A DNA stretch of 64,000 bases from an uncultured Bacteroidales bacterium. Lineage in GTDB: Bacteria; Bacteroidota; Bacteroidia; Bacteroidales; P3. The stretch covers positions 1 to 64,000 of the forward strand of contig ONBB01000002.1 of NCBI GenBank assembly GCA_900315935.1, written 5' to 3'. A program made the translations under genes and the position numbers. The notes under the pieces were generated by a model. It worked only from the letters and a program-made list of their open reading frames with translations, was not told the DNA's origin and ran no database searches. Positions 43,569 to 52,260 of this stretch are shown here, piece after piece. How positions within the stretch are numbered: position 1 is the stretch's first letter; each line of letters begins with the position of its first letter.

Positions 43569-46163
43569 ATGACAAGCAACGAGATACGCAAGGCTTTTTT
43601 AAGCTATTTTGAGAGCAAGGGGCACCACATCGTGCCGAGCGCGCCGATGGTGGTCAAGGGCGACCCCACGCTGATGTTCACCAACGCCGGCATGAACCAG
43701 TTCAAGGACATCTTCCTCGGCAACGCACCGGTGCAGCACCCGAGGGTGGCCGACTCGCAGAAGTGCCTGCGCGTCAGCGGAAAACACAACGACCTAGAAG
43801 AGGTGGGGCACGACACGTACCACCACACCATGTTCGAGATGCTGGGCAACTGGAGCTTCGGCGACTACTTCAAAAAGGAGGCCATCGCCTACGGCTGGGA
43901 GTTCCTGACCGAGGTGATGAAAATAAACAAGGACTGGCTCTACGTAACCGTCTTCGGCGGCGACGAGAAGGAGGGGCTCGGCATGGACACCGAGGCTTAC
44001 GACTTCTGGAAGGAGCACATCGGCGAGGAGCGCATCCTGCGGGGCTCGAAGAAGGACAACTTCTGGGAGATGGGCGACCAAGGCCCCTGCGGCCCCTGCT
44101 CCGAAATCCACGTCGACATACGCCCCGACGAGGAGAAGGCCAAGGTGCCAGGCAAAGAGCTGGTAAACAAGGACAACCCGCAGGTCATCGAGATATGGAA
44201 CCTGGTGTTCATGCAGTACAACCGCAAGGCCGACGGCAGCCTGGAACCCCTGGCGGCCAAGCACATAGACACCGGCATGGGCTTTGAGCGCCTCTGCATG
44301 GTGATGCAGGGCAAGCGGTCGAACTACGACACCGATGTCTTCCAGCCCCTCATCCAGGAGCTGGCCCGCCGCGCCGGCAAGACCTACGGCCAGGACAACG
44401 AGGCCGACATCGCCATGCGCGTCTGCGCCGACCACCTGCGCGCCGTCAGTTTCAGCATCGCCGACGGCCAGCTGCCCTCCAACGCCAAGGCGGGCTACGT
44501 CATCCGCCGCATCCTGCGCCGCGCCGTGCGCTACGGCTACACCTTCCTCGGCTTCAACGAGCCGTTCCTCAACACGCTGGTACCCACGCTCGTCTCGCAG
44601 ATGGGGCACCAGTTCCCCGAGCTGGAAAAACAGAAGGAACTGATACAGCGCATCATACTGGAAGAGGAGCAGGCATTCCTGCGCACCCTGGCCGGCGGCA
44701 TCAAGCGTTTTGAGGAATATGCATCCAAATGCACCACCAAGGTGGTGGACGGCGCCTTCGCCTTTGAGCTGTTCGACACCTACGGCTTCCCCATCGACCT
44801 CACCCAACTCATAGCTTCCGAGAAAGGACTCACCGTAGACATGGAAGGGTTCGACCGTGGTATGCAGGAGCAGAAAGAGCGCAGCCGCGGCGCCGCCAAA
44901 GTGGAGAGCGACGACTGGGTGGATCTGATGCCCGGCGTCGAACAGGAATTTGTCGGCTACGACACCCTCGAGGCCGAAGTACGCATCACGCGCTACCGCC
45001 ACGTCAAGGCCAAGGACCGCGAGTTCTATCAACTGGTCTTCGACCGCACGCCTTTCTACGGCGAAAGCGGCGGCCAGGCCGGCGACCGCGGCGAGTTGGA
45101 AACGGAAAGTGGAAAGTGGGAAATAACCAACACCAAGAAGGAGAACGGACTCACCGTACACATTGTGAATGAGTTGCCCTCCGACCTCACGGCCACCTTC
45201 CGCGCCGCAGTGGATGCCGGGGCGCGCCAGGCCACGGCCTGCAACCACACAGCCACCCACCTCATGCACCACGCCCTGCGCGAGGTGCTGGGCGAGCACG
45301 TGGAGCAAAAAGGCTCCAGCGTCGATGCCGAGCGCCTGCGCTTCGACTTCAGCCACTTCGCCAAACTCACCCCCGAGGAAATCCGCGAGGTGGAACGCCG
45401 CGTCAACAGGATGATACGCGAATGCACACCTCTCGAAGAGCACCGCCAGATGCCCATCGCCGAGGCGCAGAAGATGGGCGCCATGGCCCTGTTCGGCGAG
45501 AAATACGGCGACCACGTGCGCGTGGTGAAATACGGTCCCAGCGTGGAATTCTGCGGCGGCACCCACGTGCCTAACACCGGCCAGATAGGCTCCTTCCGCA
45601 TCGTCAGCGAGGGTGCCGTGGCGGCCGGCATGCGCCGCATCGAGGCCGTTACCGCCGCCGTAGCCGAACAGATGGCCTACGGCCAGCAGGACCAGCTCGA
45701 CCAACTGCGCGAGATGTTCAAGGGCACCAAGGACCTCGGCGCCTCCATCGAGAAACTGAAAGAGGAAAGCGAGAAGTGGAAGGCGGAATGCGAGAAACTG
45801 CTGGCAGAGAAAGCCGCCGGCGTGGCCCGCAGCCTGGCCGCACAGCTCGACGCCTCCCCCACCCTCATACAGCGCATGGACTCCGACGTCAACGCCCTCA
45901 AGGACGCCGTCATCGCCCTCCGCAACGAGCGGCCCGACATGGCCGTGGTGCTGGCCAGCGTAACCGACGGCAAGCCCGCCCTGCTCATCGTGCTGGGACA
46001 GAACCGCGTCGACGCCGGCCTCAACGCCGGCCAGCTGGTGCGCACCCTCGGCAAGGAAATCCAAGGCGGCGGCGGCGGCCAGCCCCACTTCGCCACCGCC
46101 GGCGGCAAGAACCCCGACGGCATCGACAAAGCCCTCGCTGTTGCCAAAGAAATGCTCGCCTAG
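43569..46163 (+). CDS. alaS: Alanyl-tRNA synthetase
   Basis: Class II aminoacyl-tRNA synthetase charging tRNA-Ala. 864 residues from ATG 43569 (MTSNEIRKAFLSYFESKGHH). Motif 1-3 core fills about 1-240; the editing domain has the zinc/active-site motifs HTATHLMHHAL (about 560) and FCGGTHVPNTGQ (about 660); the C-terminal DHHA1-like domain ends near GGGGGQPHFATAGGKNPDG. A short low-complexity stretch in the middle, LETESGKWEITNTKKEN (45098-45145), is encoded partly by GGAAAGT heptamers and looks like an inserted loop. tgt follows 3 bp downstream. Confidence 0.97.
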   Translation: MTSNEIRKAFLSYFESKGHHIVPSAPMVVKGDPTLMFTNAGMNQFKDIFLGNAPVQHPRVADSQKCLRVSGKHNDLEEVGHDTYHHTMFEMLGNWSFGDYFKKEAIAYGWEFLTEVMKINKDWLYVTVFGGDEKEGLGMDTEAYDFWKEHIGEERILRGSKKDNFWEMGDQGPCGPCSEIHVDIRPDEEKAKVPGKELVNKDNPQVIEIWNLVFMQYNRKADGSLEPLAAKHIDTGMGFERLCMVMQGKRSNYDTDVFQPLIQELARRAGKTYGQDNEADIAMRVCADHLRAVSFSIADGQLPSNAKAGYVIRRILRRAVRYGYTFLGFNEPFLNTLVPTLVSQMGHQFPELEKQKELIQRIILEEEQAFLRTLAGGIKRFEEYASKCTTKVVDGAFAFELFDTYGFPIDLTQLIASEKGLTVDMEGFDRGMQEQKERSRGAAKVESDDWVDLMPGVEQEFVGYDTLEAEVRITRYRHVKAKDREFYQLVFDRTPFYGESGGQAGDRGELETESGKWEITNTKKENGLTVHIVNELPSDLTATFRAAVDAGARQATACNHTATHLMHHALREVLGEHVEQKGSSVDAERLRFDFSHFAKLTPEEIREVERRVNRMIRECTPLEEHRQMPIAEAQKMGAMALFGEKYGDHVRVVKYGPSVEFCGGTHVPNTGQIGSFRIVSEGAVAAGMRRIEAVTAAVAEQMAYGQQDQLDQLREMFKGTKDLGASIEKLKEESEKWKAECEKLLAEKAAGVARSLAAQLDASPTLIQRMDSDVNALKDAVIALRNERPDMAVVLASVTDGKPALLIVLGQNRVDAGLNAGQLVRTLGKEIQGGGGGQPHFATAGGKNPDGIDKALAVAKEMLA

Positions 46164-46166
46164 ACC

Positions 46167-47273
46167 ATGCCACTCACCTTCGACCTCCAAGCCACTTGCG
46201 GCGACGCCCGAGCGGGCGTTGTCCACACCGACCACGGCGACATACTGACCCCCATCTTCATGCCCGTGGGCACTGCCGGCACGGTGAAAGCCGTGCACCA
46301 GCACGAGCTGCGCAACGATATTGAGGCACAGATTATTCTTGGCAACACCTACCACCTCTACCTGCGCCCCGGGTGCGACATCCTGCGGCAGGCCGGCGGA
46401 CTGCACCGCTTCAACGCCTGGGAACGCCCGATACTGACCGACAGCGGCGGATTCCAGGTCTTCTCCCTAGCGGCCAACCGCAAGCTGAAGGAGGAGGGCT
46501 GCACCTTCCGCAGCCATATCGACGGCAGCCGCCACCTCTTCACGCCCGAGAATGTGATGGACATCCAACGCGTTATCGGAGCCGACATCATGATGGCCTT
46601 CGACGAGTGCGCCCCGGGAGACAGCGACCACCGCTACGCGCAGCGTTCCATGGAACTCACCCACCGCTGGCTTGACCGCTGCCTGGCGCGCTTCAACGAG
46701 ACCGAACCGCTCTATGGGCACCACCAGGCACTGTTCCCCATCGTGCAGGGCTGCCAGTACGAAGACCTGAGAAAGATTTCGGCCGAATATATCGCCAGCA
46801 AAGAGCCCGAAGGCTGCGCCATCGGCGGCCTGGCCGTGGGCGAGCCTACCGAGGTGATGTACAGGATGATAGAGGTAGTCAACGCCATACTCCCCACCGA
46901 CCGCCCCCGCTACCTGATGGGGGTCGGCACGCCGCAGAACCTGCTGGAGGCCATAGAGCGCGGCGTGGACATGTTCGACTGCGTGATGCCTACCCGCAAC
47001 GGCCGCAACGGCATGCTCTTCACCGCCGAAGGCACCATCAACATCAAGAACAAGAAGTGGGAATCGTGCTTCGAACCCATCTACCTGGACTACACGCTGG
47101 CCTACCTGCACCACCTGATCAAGGCAGAGGAAATACTTGGCCTGCAGATTTGTTCCATCATCAACCTGAAGTTTTACCTATGGCTTGTCGGCGAGGCTCG
47201 CCGCCACATTGTGGAGGGCGACTTTGCTCGCTGGAAGAGCGACATGGTGCAGAAACTGGGCAGAAGATTATGA
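46167..47273 (+). CDS. tgt: Queuine/preQ1 tRNA-guanine transglycosylase
   Basis: Exchanges G34 for preQ1 in GUN-anticodon tRNAs. 368 residues: LTDSGGFQVFSL (substrate pocket), IGGLAVGEP, and DCVMPTRNGRNG with the catalytic Asp region. The usual zinc site CxCxxC...H is not intact: the region reads KKWESCFEPIYLDYTLAYLHHL, with one Cys only. I recall that Bacteroidota Tgt proteins often lack the Cys cluster, so this is probably a lineage feature rather than damage. queA is elsewhere in the window. Confidence 0.94.
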   Translation: MPLTFDLQATCGDARAGVVHTDHGDILTPIFMPVGTAGTVKAVHQHELRNDIEAQIILGNTYHLYLRPGCDILRQAGGLHRFNAWERPILTDSGGFQVFSLAANRKLKEEGCTFRSHIDGSRHLFTPENVMDIQRVIGADIMMAFDECAPGDSDHRYAQRSMELTHRWLDRCLARFNETEPLYGHHQALFPIVQGCQYEDLRKISAEYIASKEPEGCAIGGLAVGEPTEVMYRMIEVVNAILPTDRPRYLMGVGTPQNLLEAIERGVDMFDCVMPTRNGRNGMLFTAEGTINIKNKKWESCFEPIYLDYTLAYLHHLIKAEEILGLQICSIINLKFYLWLVGEARRHIVEGDFARWKSDMVQKLGRRL

Positions 47274-47316
47274 CAACCACTATCCACAATCATCACACCG
47301 ACCCAATTCCCTTTTC

Positions 47317-48177
47317 ATGAAGCAGTTCATACAATCGGTACTTGCAACGCTATTGTTCATTTGCATCATTTTCATCGCCAATGGGCTTGTCTTAAATCAA
47401 TTTCCACTGGAGAATGCATACACTGAAAAACGCTGCTTCATGGAACAGAATGCCTCTGCCATAAAGACATTGGTTGCAGGACATTCACAACTGGAGTGGG
47501 GGCTCAACATACACGAATTGGGCGACAGTGCCTACTGCCTGGCCATGTCCGGAAGAGTGATACACTACGACGAGCGTCTGCTGGCACGATACTTGCCCAC
47601 TATGCCCAACCTGCGCACCCTCATTCTCCCCATGCACTACACCTTCCTTGGCTTCAACAATTTCTACACAAAATTCGACAATCGGAAGAATTACGTATAT
47701 CATTACTGGCGAGATTGGGACATCCCCTACTGCAGGTATTTCTACCACTACATCCCCTACCACTATAGCGACCTTGCAAACGATGGAATCGACCGACCCG
47801 CGGACAGCCTGGGATACGGGCAATTGATAGGAGTGTTTGAAGGTGCCGACACGTGGTATGGCTACGAACAGATGGGACAAGAAGAATTCTGCACCTCGCT
47901 CACCCAAATCGCACGCCTCTGCTCGGAGCACAACGTGCGGCTGGTTGTCATCACTACACCCTGTGCCAACGCATTTTGCAATATGATTACCACACAAGGC
48001 ATGGCCAATCTCTACCAGGTCATCGACACCGTCAAAGCGCAATATCCGATAGAATACTTCAACTATATAGCTGACAGTCAATTTCGCGCAGACAGCATCT
48101 ATGCCGATGGCACCCATTTGAACCACACTGGCGCAACGCTGTTTGGCAAACGGCTGAAGAATGACTTGGGATTATAG
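47317..48177 (+). CDS. Membrane-anchored SGNH/GDSL-like protein
   Basis: 286 residues from ATG 47317. One N-terminal membrane helix (FIQSVLATLLFICIIFIANGLVL) is followed by an extracytoplasmic domain with a block-I-like AGHSQLEWGLN (about 45-55) and a block-V-like DGTHLNHTGA near the C-terminus, the expected Ser and Asp/His positions of SGNH hydrolases or acyltransferases. Overall resemblance is to the DltD/AlgX-like periplasmic O-acyl-transfer accessory proteins, but the family is not certain. GC is lower than in the flanking genes. A glycosyltransferase gene follows, so an envelope-glycan role is possible. Confidence 0.68.
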   Translation: MKQFIQSVLATLLFICIIFIANGLVLNQFPLENAYTEKRCFMEQNASAIKTLVAGHSQLEWGLNIHELGDSAYCLAMSGRVIHYDERLLARYLPTMPNLRTLILPMHYTFLGFNNFYTKFDNRKNYVYHYWRDWDIPYCRYFYHYIPYHYSDLANDGIDRPADSLGYGQLIGVFEGADTWYGYEQMGQEEFCTSLTQIARLCSEHNVRLVVITTPCANAFCNMITTQGMANLYQVIDTVKAQYPIEYFNYIADSQFRADSIYADGTHLNHTGATLFGKRLKNDLGL

Positions 48178-48181
48178 TTGC

Positions 48182-48233
48182 ATGACGACTGTTGATTTCT
48201 TGTTGATATGACGACTGTTGATTTCTTGTTGAT
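48182..48233. repeat. Perfect 26-bp tandem duplication
   Basis: Two identical 26-bp units (48182-48207 and 48208-48233), each beginning ATGACGACTGTTGATT. They lie 40-90 bp upstream of the -7 box of the glycosyltransferase gene. Confidence 0.9.
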
Positions 48234-48274
48234 ATTTTGATTCGCACAGCCGCGCATACACGCGGGAAAAGGAG

Positions 48275-48282
48275 TATCTTTG
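48275..48282 (+). promoter_or_regulatory. -7 promoter box of the glycosyltransferase gene
   Basis: TATCTTTG, 24 nt before the start at 48306. The sequence 19 nt upstream reads ATACACGCGGG, not the CCATGT element. Confidence 0.7.
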
Positions 48283-48305
48283 CCATTTGAAACAATAGTG
48301 CAAAG

Positions 48306-49469
48306 ATGTTTGATTTTTCTACATTTCTCACTGACTATTACGCCATTGCGCTCACGGCAGCGCTTTTGGTTCTAATGGTTATTCTGTGCCTCTACTACGG
48401 CTTGTACCACTTCCGCGTGGGCCGTTGGCAACTGAAAACGGAGCCGACGGAGGGGACGGGCTCGCTCGCCAAAGATAGCTTGCCGCCAGTGTCGGTGGTG
48501 CTCACGGCAAAGAACGACGCCGGCTGGCTGAAAGAGAACCTCGTCTACCTGCTCGAGCAGGACTATCCTGACTTCGAGGTGGTTGTAGTGGACTACCTAA
48601 GCCAGGACGACACCCCCTACGTGCTGAAAGTGCTCAAGGACTACTACCCGCACCTCAAAGTGGTGCCCTTCAAGGAGGACGTGAACCTGTTCCAAGGAAA
48701 GAAGTATCCGCTCTCCATCGGCATCAAAAGTGCCAAGAACGACATCCTGATGCTGGCGGACCCGGACTGCATACCGAACAACATGCAGTGGCTGCGCGGC
48801 ATGGTGCGCGGCTATGCCAGGAAAGAGACGCAGATGGTGCTGGGTTTCTGCGGTTTGAAACGCACGAAGACCCTGCTGGGTGCGCTGCAGCAATACGACA
48901 ACCTGGCTTACAGCACCCACTACCTGGGCAGCGCGTTGCTGGGACACCCCTATACCGGCTCGGGCCGCAACATGAGCTACCGCCGCCAATTCTTCTTCCG
49001 CCAAGGCGGCTTCATCCGCCATTACAGCGTGGCCGGAGGCTCGGACGACCTGTTTGTCTACCACAACGGCAACCGAAGCAATACCTCCATCTGCATCGTG
49101 CCCGACGCACTGCTGACCACGGAACCGAAACGCACCTTCGCACAGTGGCACGAGCAGCGGCTGGACCGTGTGGCAACGCGGTCGTGGCACACGCTGGGCA
49201 GCCGGCTGGCCGAACAGGTGGTGCCGCTGGCCAACCTGGCATTCTACGCCGCCGCTACCCTGCTGGTGCTGCACGGCGGCCTGCCGTGGGGCATGGTGCT
49301 GATTGCAGTGCTGCTCAAATGGGCTTGGCAGATTGTGGCTATGGCACAGCCGGCCAAGCGTTTCGATGCCGGCCTGGTGTACCTCGCCGCCCCGCTGATG
49401 GAAATTTATTTTATCGTTGCAAATACTTTTTTGATACTAACGCCGTTACCCAATAACAGAAAATTCTGA
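48306..49469 (+). CDS. Membrane glycosyltransferase family 2 protein
   Basis: 387 residues. One N-terminal membrane segment (AIALTAALLVLMVILCLYYGL), a GT-A catalytic domain with VSVVLTAKNDAGWLKENLVYLLEQ, a DxD-like ADPDC (about 159-163), and a Q(x)xRW-like FAQWHEQRLDRVATRSW, then two C-terminal hydrophobic helices. This is the layout of processive or polyprenyl-linked GT2 enzymes. Donor and acceptor unknown. It may be co-transcribed with the sigma-factor gene 8 bp downstream. Confidence 0.88.
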   Translation: MFDFSTFLTDYYAIALTAALLVLMVILCLYYGLYHFRVGRWQLKTEPTEGTGSLAKDSLPPVSVVLTAKNDAGWLKENLVYLLEQDYPDFEVVVVDYLSQDDTPYVLKVLKDYYPHLKVVPFKEDVNLFQGKKYPLSIGIKSAKNDILMLADPDCIPNNMQWLRGMVRGYARKETQMVLGFCGLKRTKTLLGALQQYDNLAYSTHYLGSALLGHPYTGSGRNMSYRRQFFFRQGGFIRHYSVAGGSDDLFVYHNGNRSNTSICIVPDALLTTEPKRTFAQWHEQRLDRVATRSWHTLGSRLAEQVVPLANLAFYAAATLLVLHGGLPWGMVLIAVLLKWAWQIVAMAQPAKRFDAGLVYLAAPLMEIYFIVANTFLILTPLPNNRKF

Positions 49470-49476
49470 CACCACA

Positions 49477-50082
49477 GTGGAAACACAGGCCGTACCCGAC
49501 CGACGAAAGCTTGACTATCAGCTTGTTTGCGATGCCCGCGACCATGGAAGCGGACGCGCCTACGCCTCGCTTATGGCCTCCTACCGCGAACCCCTATACC
49601 TGCTTCTGCTGCGCATGACGCGCAACACCACCATGGCCGACGACCTTACGGTGGAGACCTTCAGCAAAGCATTCCTCCAGCTGCACCGCTACGCCCCCAC
49701 ATCGGCATTCTCGTCATGGCTGTTCTCCATCGGTGTGAACACCTACATCGACCACCTGCGCAAGCGGAAGCTGCAGACGGTGTCGCTGACAGACCTGTCG
49801 CACAACAGTGCCGGAGAATTCATTGAGTACCAGATACCTTCCGGCCAACCTGACCCCGAAGAAAGCATGATACGTGCGCAACGCGACGAGCGCGTGCGCC
49901 AGATAGTGGCGGAACTCAAGGAGCCCTACCGCACGGTAATCGAGATGCGATACTACGACGACCTCTCTTACGAAGAGATTGCCCAGCGCCTCAACCTGCC
50001 GTTGGGCACGGTAAAAATCCGCCTCTCGCGCGCCAAGGCCCTCCTGGCCGCCACAGCCCAACAACAAAACATCCAAATCTGA
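49477..50082 (+). CDS. ECF-type sigma-70 factor
   Basis: 201 residues beginning at GTG 49477 (no in-frame ATG gives a better start). Region 2 is visible at about 35-100 (YREPLYLLLLRMTRNTTMADDLTVETFSKAFLQLHRY ... FSSWLFSIGVNTYIDHLRKRK) and region 4 at about 137-190 (VRQIVAELKEPYRTVIEMRYYDDLSYEEIAQRLNLPLGTVKIRLSRAKALL, a helix-turn-helix). No anti-sigma gene is adjacent. It starts 8 bp after the glycosyltransferase stop, suggesting the two respond together. Confidence 0.93.
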   Translation: METQAVPDRRKLDYQLVCDARDHGSGRAYASLMASYREPLYLLLLRMTRNTTMADDLTVETFSKAFLQLHRYAPTSAFSSWLFSIGVNTYIDHLRKRKLQTVSLTDLSHNSAGEFIEYQIPSGQPDPEESMIRAQRDERVRQIVAELKEPYRTVIEMRYYDDLSYEEIAQRLNLPLGTVKIRLSRAKALLAATAQQQNIQI

Positions 50083-50105
50083 CAACAAACACCCCTCATA
50101 ATTAA

Positions 50106-50630
50106 ATGATAACATTTACCAAACTGTCTGAAAGCGACCACTCGCATTTCGCACAAAAACTGTTCGAAGAGGCGTTCCCGGAGCAGGAACGCCCCCCCTT
50201 CAGTAGTCTCCGGCAGCGTGATGCCGGCAAATTCCATTTCCTTGTCGCCGAAAACGGCGACGACCCGGTGGGCATCCTCACCTACTGGACCTTCGAAGAC
50301 CTTATCTACATCGAGCACTTCGCCATCGCCGAAGAGCTCCGCAACCAAGGCATCGGCAAAGCCACCTTCCTTTATTTCCTTTCGCAGCAAACCGAACAGG
50401 TGGTGCTCGAAGTCGAGACACCCCACAGCGAAGAAGCCGAGCACCGCGTGGAATTTTACGCCTCGATGGGTCTCTTCCGCAACCCCCAACCCTACACGCA
50501 ACCCGCCTACCGCCCTGGTGGCCAGGAGGTTGAAATGATAATCATGTCCAAATACGAACTCGATGACGACGAATTCGACGAAATTCGCTCGCTGCTCTAC
50601 CGCGAAGTGTATGGGAAAACCGAAAACTGA
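50106..50630 (+). CDS. GNAT-family N-acetyltransferase
   Basis: 174 residues. A GNAT core is seen with YIEHFAIAEELRNQGIGKATFLYFLSQ, carrying the acetyl-CoA P-loop pattern R/Q-x-x-G-x-G/A (NQGIGKA), followed by VVLEVETPHSEEAEHRVEFYASMGLF. Substrate unknown. Starts 24 bp after the sigma-factor stop. The 3' end runs directly into period-7 AAAATTG repeats at 50616-50650, and the last codons (GKTEN) come from that repeat. Confidence 0.9.
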   Translation: MITFTKLSESDHSHFAQKLFEEAFPEQERPPFSSLRQRDAGKFHFLVAENGDDPVGILTYWTFEDLIYIEHFAIAEELRNQGIGKATFLYFLSQQTEQVVLEVETPHSEEAEHRVEFYASMGLFRNPQPYTQPAYRPGGQEVEMIIMSKYELDDDEFDEIRSLLYREVYGKTEN

Positions 50631-50650
50631 AAATTGAAAATTGAAAAATT
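50616..50650. repeat. Heptamer tandem repeat at the end of the GNAT gene
   Basis: Units AAAACCG, AAAACTG, AAAATTG, AAAATTG, AAAAATT, period 7. The stop codon of the GNAT gene lies inside it. Confidence 0.85.
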
Positions 50651-50714
50651 TTACCATATAAAAGACTAACTTTCAACCAATAACAAAACAAAACCCGATT
50701 TTTTCAAAAAAAAA

Positions 50715-50746
50715 TTTGGCCAGAACGGAAAAAGTTAGTACTTTTG
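50715..50746 (+). promoter_or_regulatory. tRNA-Arg promoter
   Basis: -33 TTTG at 50715-50718 and -7 TACTTTTG at 50739-50746, spacing 20 nt. CCAGAACGG sits at the position taken by CCATGT in other promoters. The tRNA begins 25 nt after the -7 box. Confidence 0.8.
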
Positions 50747-50771
50747 CAACCGATTTCGAGAGAAACGAGAT

Positions 50772-50848
50772 GGCTCCGTAGCTCAACTGAATAGAGCATC
50801 TGACTACGGATCAGAAGGTTCCAGGTTTGAATCCTGGCGGAGTCACCA
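50772..50848 (+). tRNA. tRNA-Arg (anticodon ACG)
   Basis: 77 nt with an encoded 3' CCA. Acceptor stem GGCTCCG pairs with CGGAGTC (one G-T). Anticodon stem TCTGA/TCAGA surrounds loop CTACGGA with anticodon ACG; T-arm CCAGG/CCTGG surrounds TTTGAAT. Anticodon ACG reads CGN Arg codons after A34 is deaminated to inosine by TadA. Confidence 0.97.
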
Positions 50849-50851
50849 CAC

Positions 50852-50886
50852 AAAGAGAGAAGGAATGAGCCTTCTCTCTTTTTTTT
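50852..50886 (+). terminator. Rho-independent terminator of the tRNA-Arg gene
   Basis: Perfect 12-bp stem AAAGAGAGAAGG (50852-50863) / CCTTCTCTCTTT (50870-50881), loop AATGAG, followed by T to 50886. Confidence 0.93.
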
Positions 50887-50918
50887 ATAGGTCCATAGAG
50901 GCTCACAGTCGAAGTATT

Positions 50919-50960
50919 CCCCTACCATTCCCCTACCGTTCCCCTAGGAATATGGTATGG
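50919..50960 (-). repeat. G-run repeat, copy F (minus orientation)
   Basis: On the plus strand CCCC runs start at 50919, 50930 and 50941, period 11, so the minus strand is G-rich. The tail AATACTTCGACTGTGAGCC then CTATGGAC (minus strand) is a diverged form of the family tail. It lies between the tRNA and the deaminase gene. Confidence 0.78.
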
Positions 50961-51087
50961 AATTTGGGCGGCAATTTCCGTTTTGCCGATGCGTCATACA
51001 ATAATTGGTATCGTCTCGCGTTGTATTGTTGGAATTACATATTATGACAGACACGATTCTTGATTTCCCAGTTAAGAGCTAAAAGTT

Positions 51088-51555
51088 ATGAATGAAGTAA
51101 ACCGATACATGCAGATGGCCATCGACGAAGCGCGCTACGGCATCCGTGGCGGCTACGGCGGTCCCTTCGGGGCCGTGGTGGTAAAGGACGGAGTGGTGGT
51201 GGGCCGCGGCCACAACCGCGTGCTGGGCATCCACGACCCGACGGCCCACGGCGAGGTGCAGGCCATCCGCGACGCCGGCGCCCGCCTGGGCACCCACGAC
51301 CTCACCGGCTGCGACATCTACACCACCGGCGAGCCCTGCCACATGTGCCTCTGCGCCTGCCTCTGGGCCAACATACGGCACGTCTACTACGGCTGCACCA
51401 TCAAGGACAACGCCCTCATCGGCTTCCGCGACGACCACTTCAACGACCTCTTCGCCGGCCGCGACAAGATGGCCGACTACCTCACCAAGATGGACCGCGA
51501 AGCCTGCCTGCAGCTCTTCGAAGACTACCGCAACATGCCCCACGAAAATTACTAG
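51088..51555 (+). CDS. Nucleoside/guanine deaminase-family protein
   Basis: 155 residues with the cytidine-deaminase-like zinc fold: HGEVQAIRD (His-x-Glu at about 55-57) and PCHMCLCACLWANIRHVYYG (PCxxC at about 83-87). The TAHGEVxAIR form and the C-terminal pattern FNDLFAGRD resemble guanine deaminases more than TadA, which has HAE. Guanine to xanthine deamination is the likeliest reaction, not certain. The DUF3791 gene starts 4 bp after its stop; whether the deaminase is part of that unit is open. No clear promoter is seen. Confidence 0.87.
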   Translation: MNEVNRYMQMAIDEARYGIRGGYGGPFGAVVVKDGVVVGRGHNRVLGIHDPTAHGEVQAIRDAGARLGTHDLTGCDIYTTGEPCHMCLCACLWANIRHVYYGCTIKDNALIGFRDDHFNDLFAGRDKMADYLTKMDREACLQLFEDYRNMPHENY

Positions 51556-51559
51556 ACCC

Positions 51560-51775
51560 ATGAGCAAATACGAAATACAATTCCTCACCGCCGCCGTGCA
51601 TGCCTTTGGCCAACGCTTTGCGATGACACGACAGGCGGCATACAACTACCTACGCGAGCACAAAGGGCTGGCCTTTCTGATTGAATTCTACGACGTGGAA
51701 CACCTGCAATCGATGGACGAGACCATCGACGACCTGCTCCTTGTCTGTAAAAAAAATGGAGGGGCATTGGCATGA
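51560..51775 (+). CDS. DUF3791 protein (putative antitoxin-like partner)
   Basis: 71 residues. EIQFLTAAVHAFGQRFAMTRQAAYNYLREHKGLAFLIEFYDVEHLQSMDETIDDL matches the DUF3791 pattern, a small helical family repeatedly found beside DUF3990 genes. Its stop overlaps the start of the DUF3990 gene by 4 bp (ATGA at 51772-51775). Small size, gene order and overlap are typical of the first partner in a toxin-antitoxin-like pair; this is inference from context. Confidence 0.78.
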   Translation: MSKYEIQFLTAAVHAFGQRFAMTRQAAYNYLREHKGLAFLIEFYDVEHLQSMDETIDDLLLVCKKNGGALA

Positions 51776-52260
51776 AACTTTATCACGGCACAAATGCTGA
51801 CATCGAGGCCATTGACCTCTCCTTGAGCATGAAGCACAAAGATTTCGGCAAAGGGTTCTACGCGACACCCGACAGAGCGACCGCCATCCGTATGGCACAA
51901 AAGAAAGCCCGCCTCTTTGGTGGAACGGCCACATTGATAACCTACGAGTTCGAAGAATCGGGATTGCCACTGGACTTGAAAGTGAAACGCTTTCCAGAGA
52001 AAGCCTCGGCAGAATGGTTCCTGTTCGTGGACACCAATCGCGACAGAAAGAGCGTTTCGCCTATGCACAACTACGATATAGTCATCGGCCCGATTGCCGA
52101 CGACGGCGTGGTACTGCAACTTACCAACTATCATGAAGGCATCTACTCGCCCGAGCAAGCCGCCCAACTACTGCAAGACAAATATCTCGACCAACAATAC
52201 TATTTCGGAACCGAAAAAGCACTCTGTTCTCTCCACAAAATAAACGCTGAAATAGTATGA
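51772..52260 (+). CDS. DUF3990 ADP-ribosyltransferase-like protein
   Basis: 162 residues. The N-terminus MKLYHGTNADIE places His5 in the (F/Y)HGT position of ADP-ribosyltransferases. KDFGKGFYATPD at 23-34 provides the Tyr/Phe of the second motif (Tyr30), EWFLFVDTNR spans 81-90, YDIVIGPIADD 101-111, and QQYYFGTEKAL 141-151 offers Glu148 as the third catalytic position. The H-Y-E layout is that of the diphtheria-toxin-like ART group; catalysis is not proven. Overlaps both neighbours by 4 bp, so the three genes are coupled. Probable toxin-like effector or self-targeting enzyme. Confidence 0.8.
   Translation: MKLYHGTNADIEAIDLSLSMKHKDFGKGFYATPDRATAIRMAQKKARLFGGTATLITYEFEESGLPLDLKVKRFPEKASAEWFLFVDTNRDRKSVSPMHNYDIVIGPIADDGVVLQLTNYHEGIYSPEQAAQLLQDKYLDQQYYFGTEKALCSLHKINAEIV

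Noticed and set aside
43794-46406. Minus-strand 870-codon frame opposite alaS and tgt
   Set aside because: Spans two confirmed genes on the other strand; antisense composition only.
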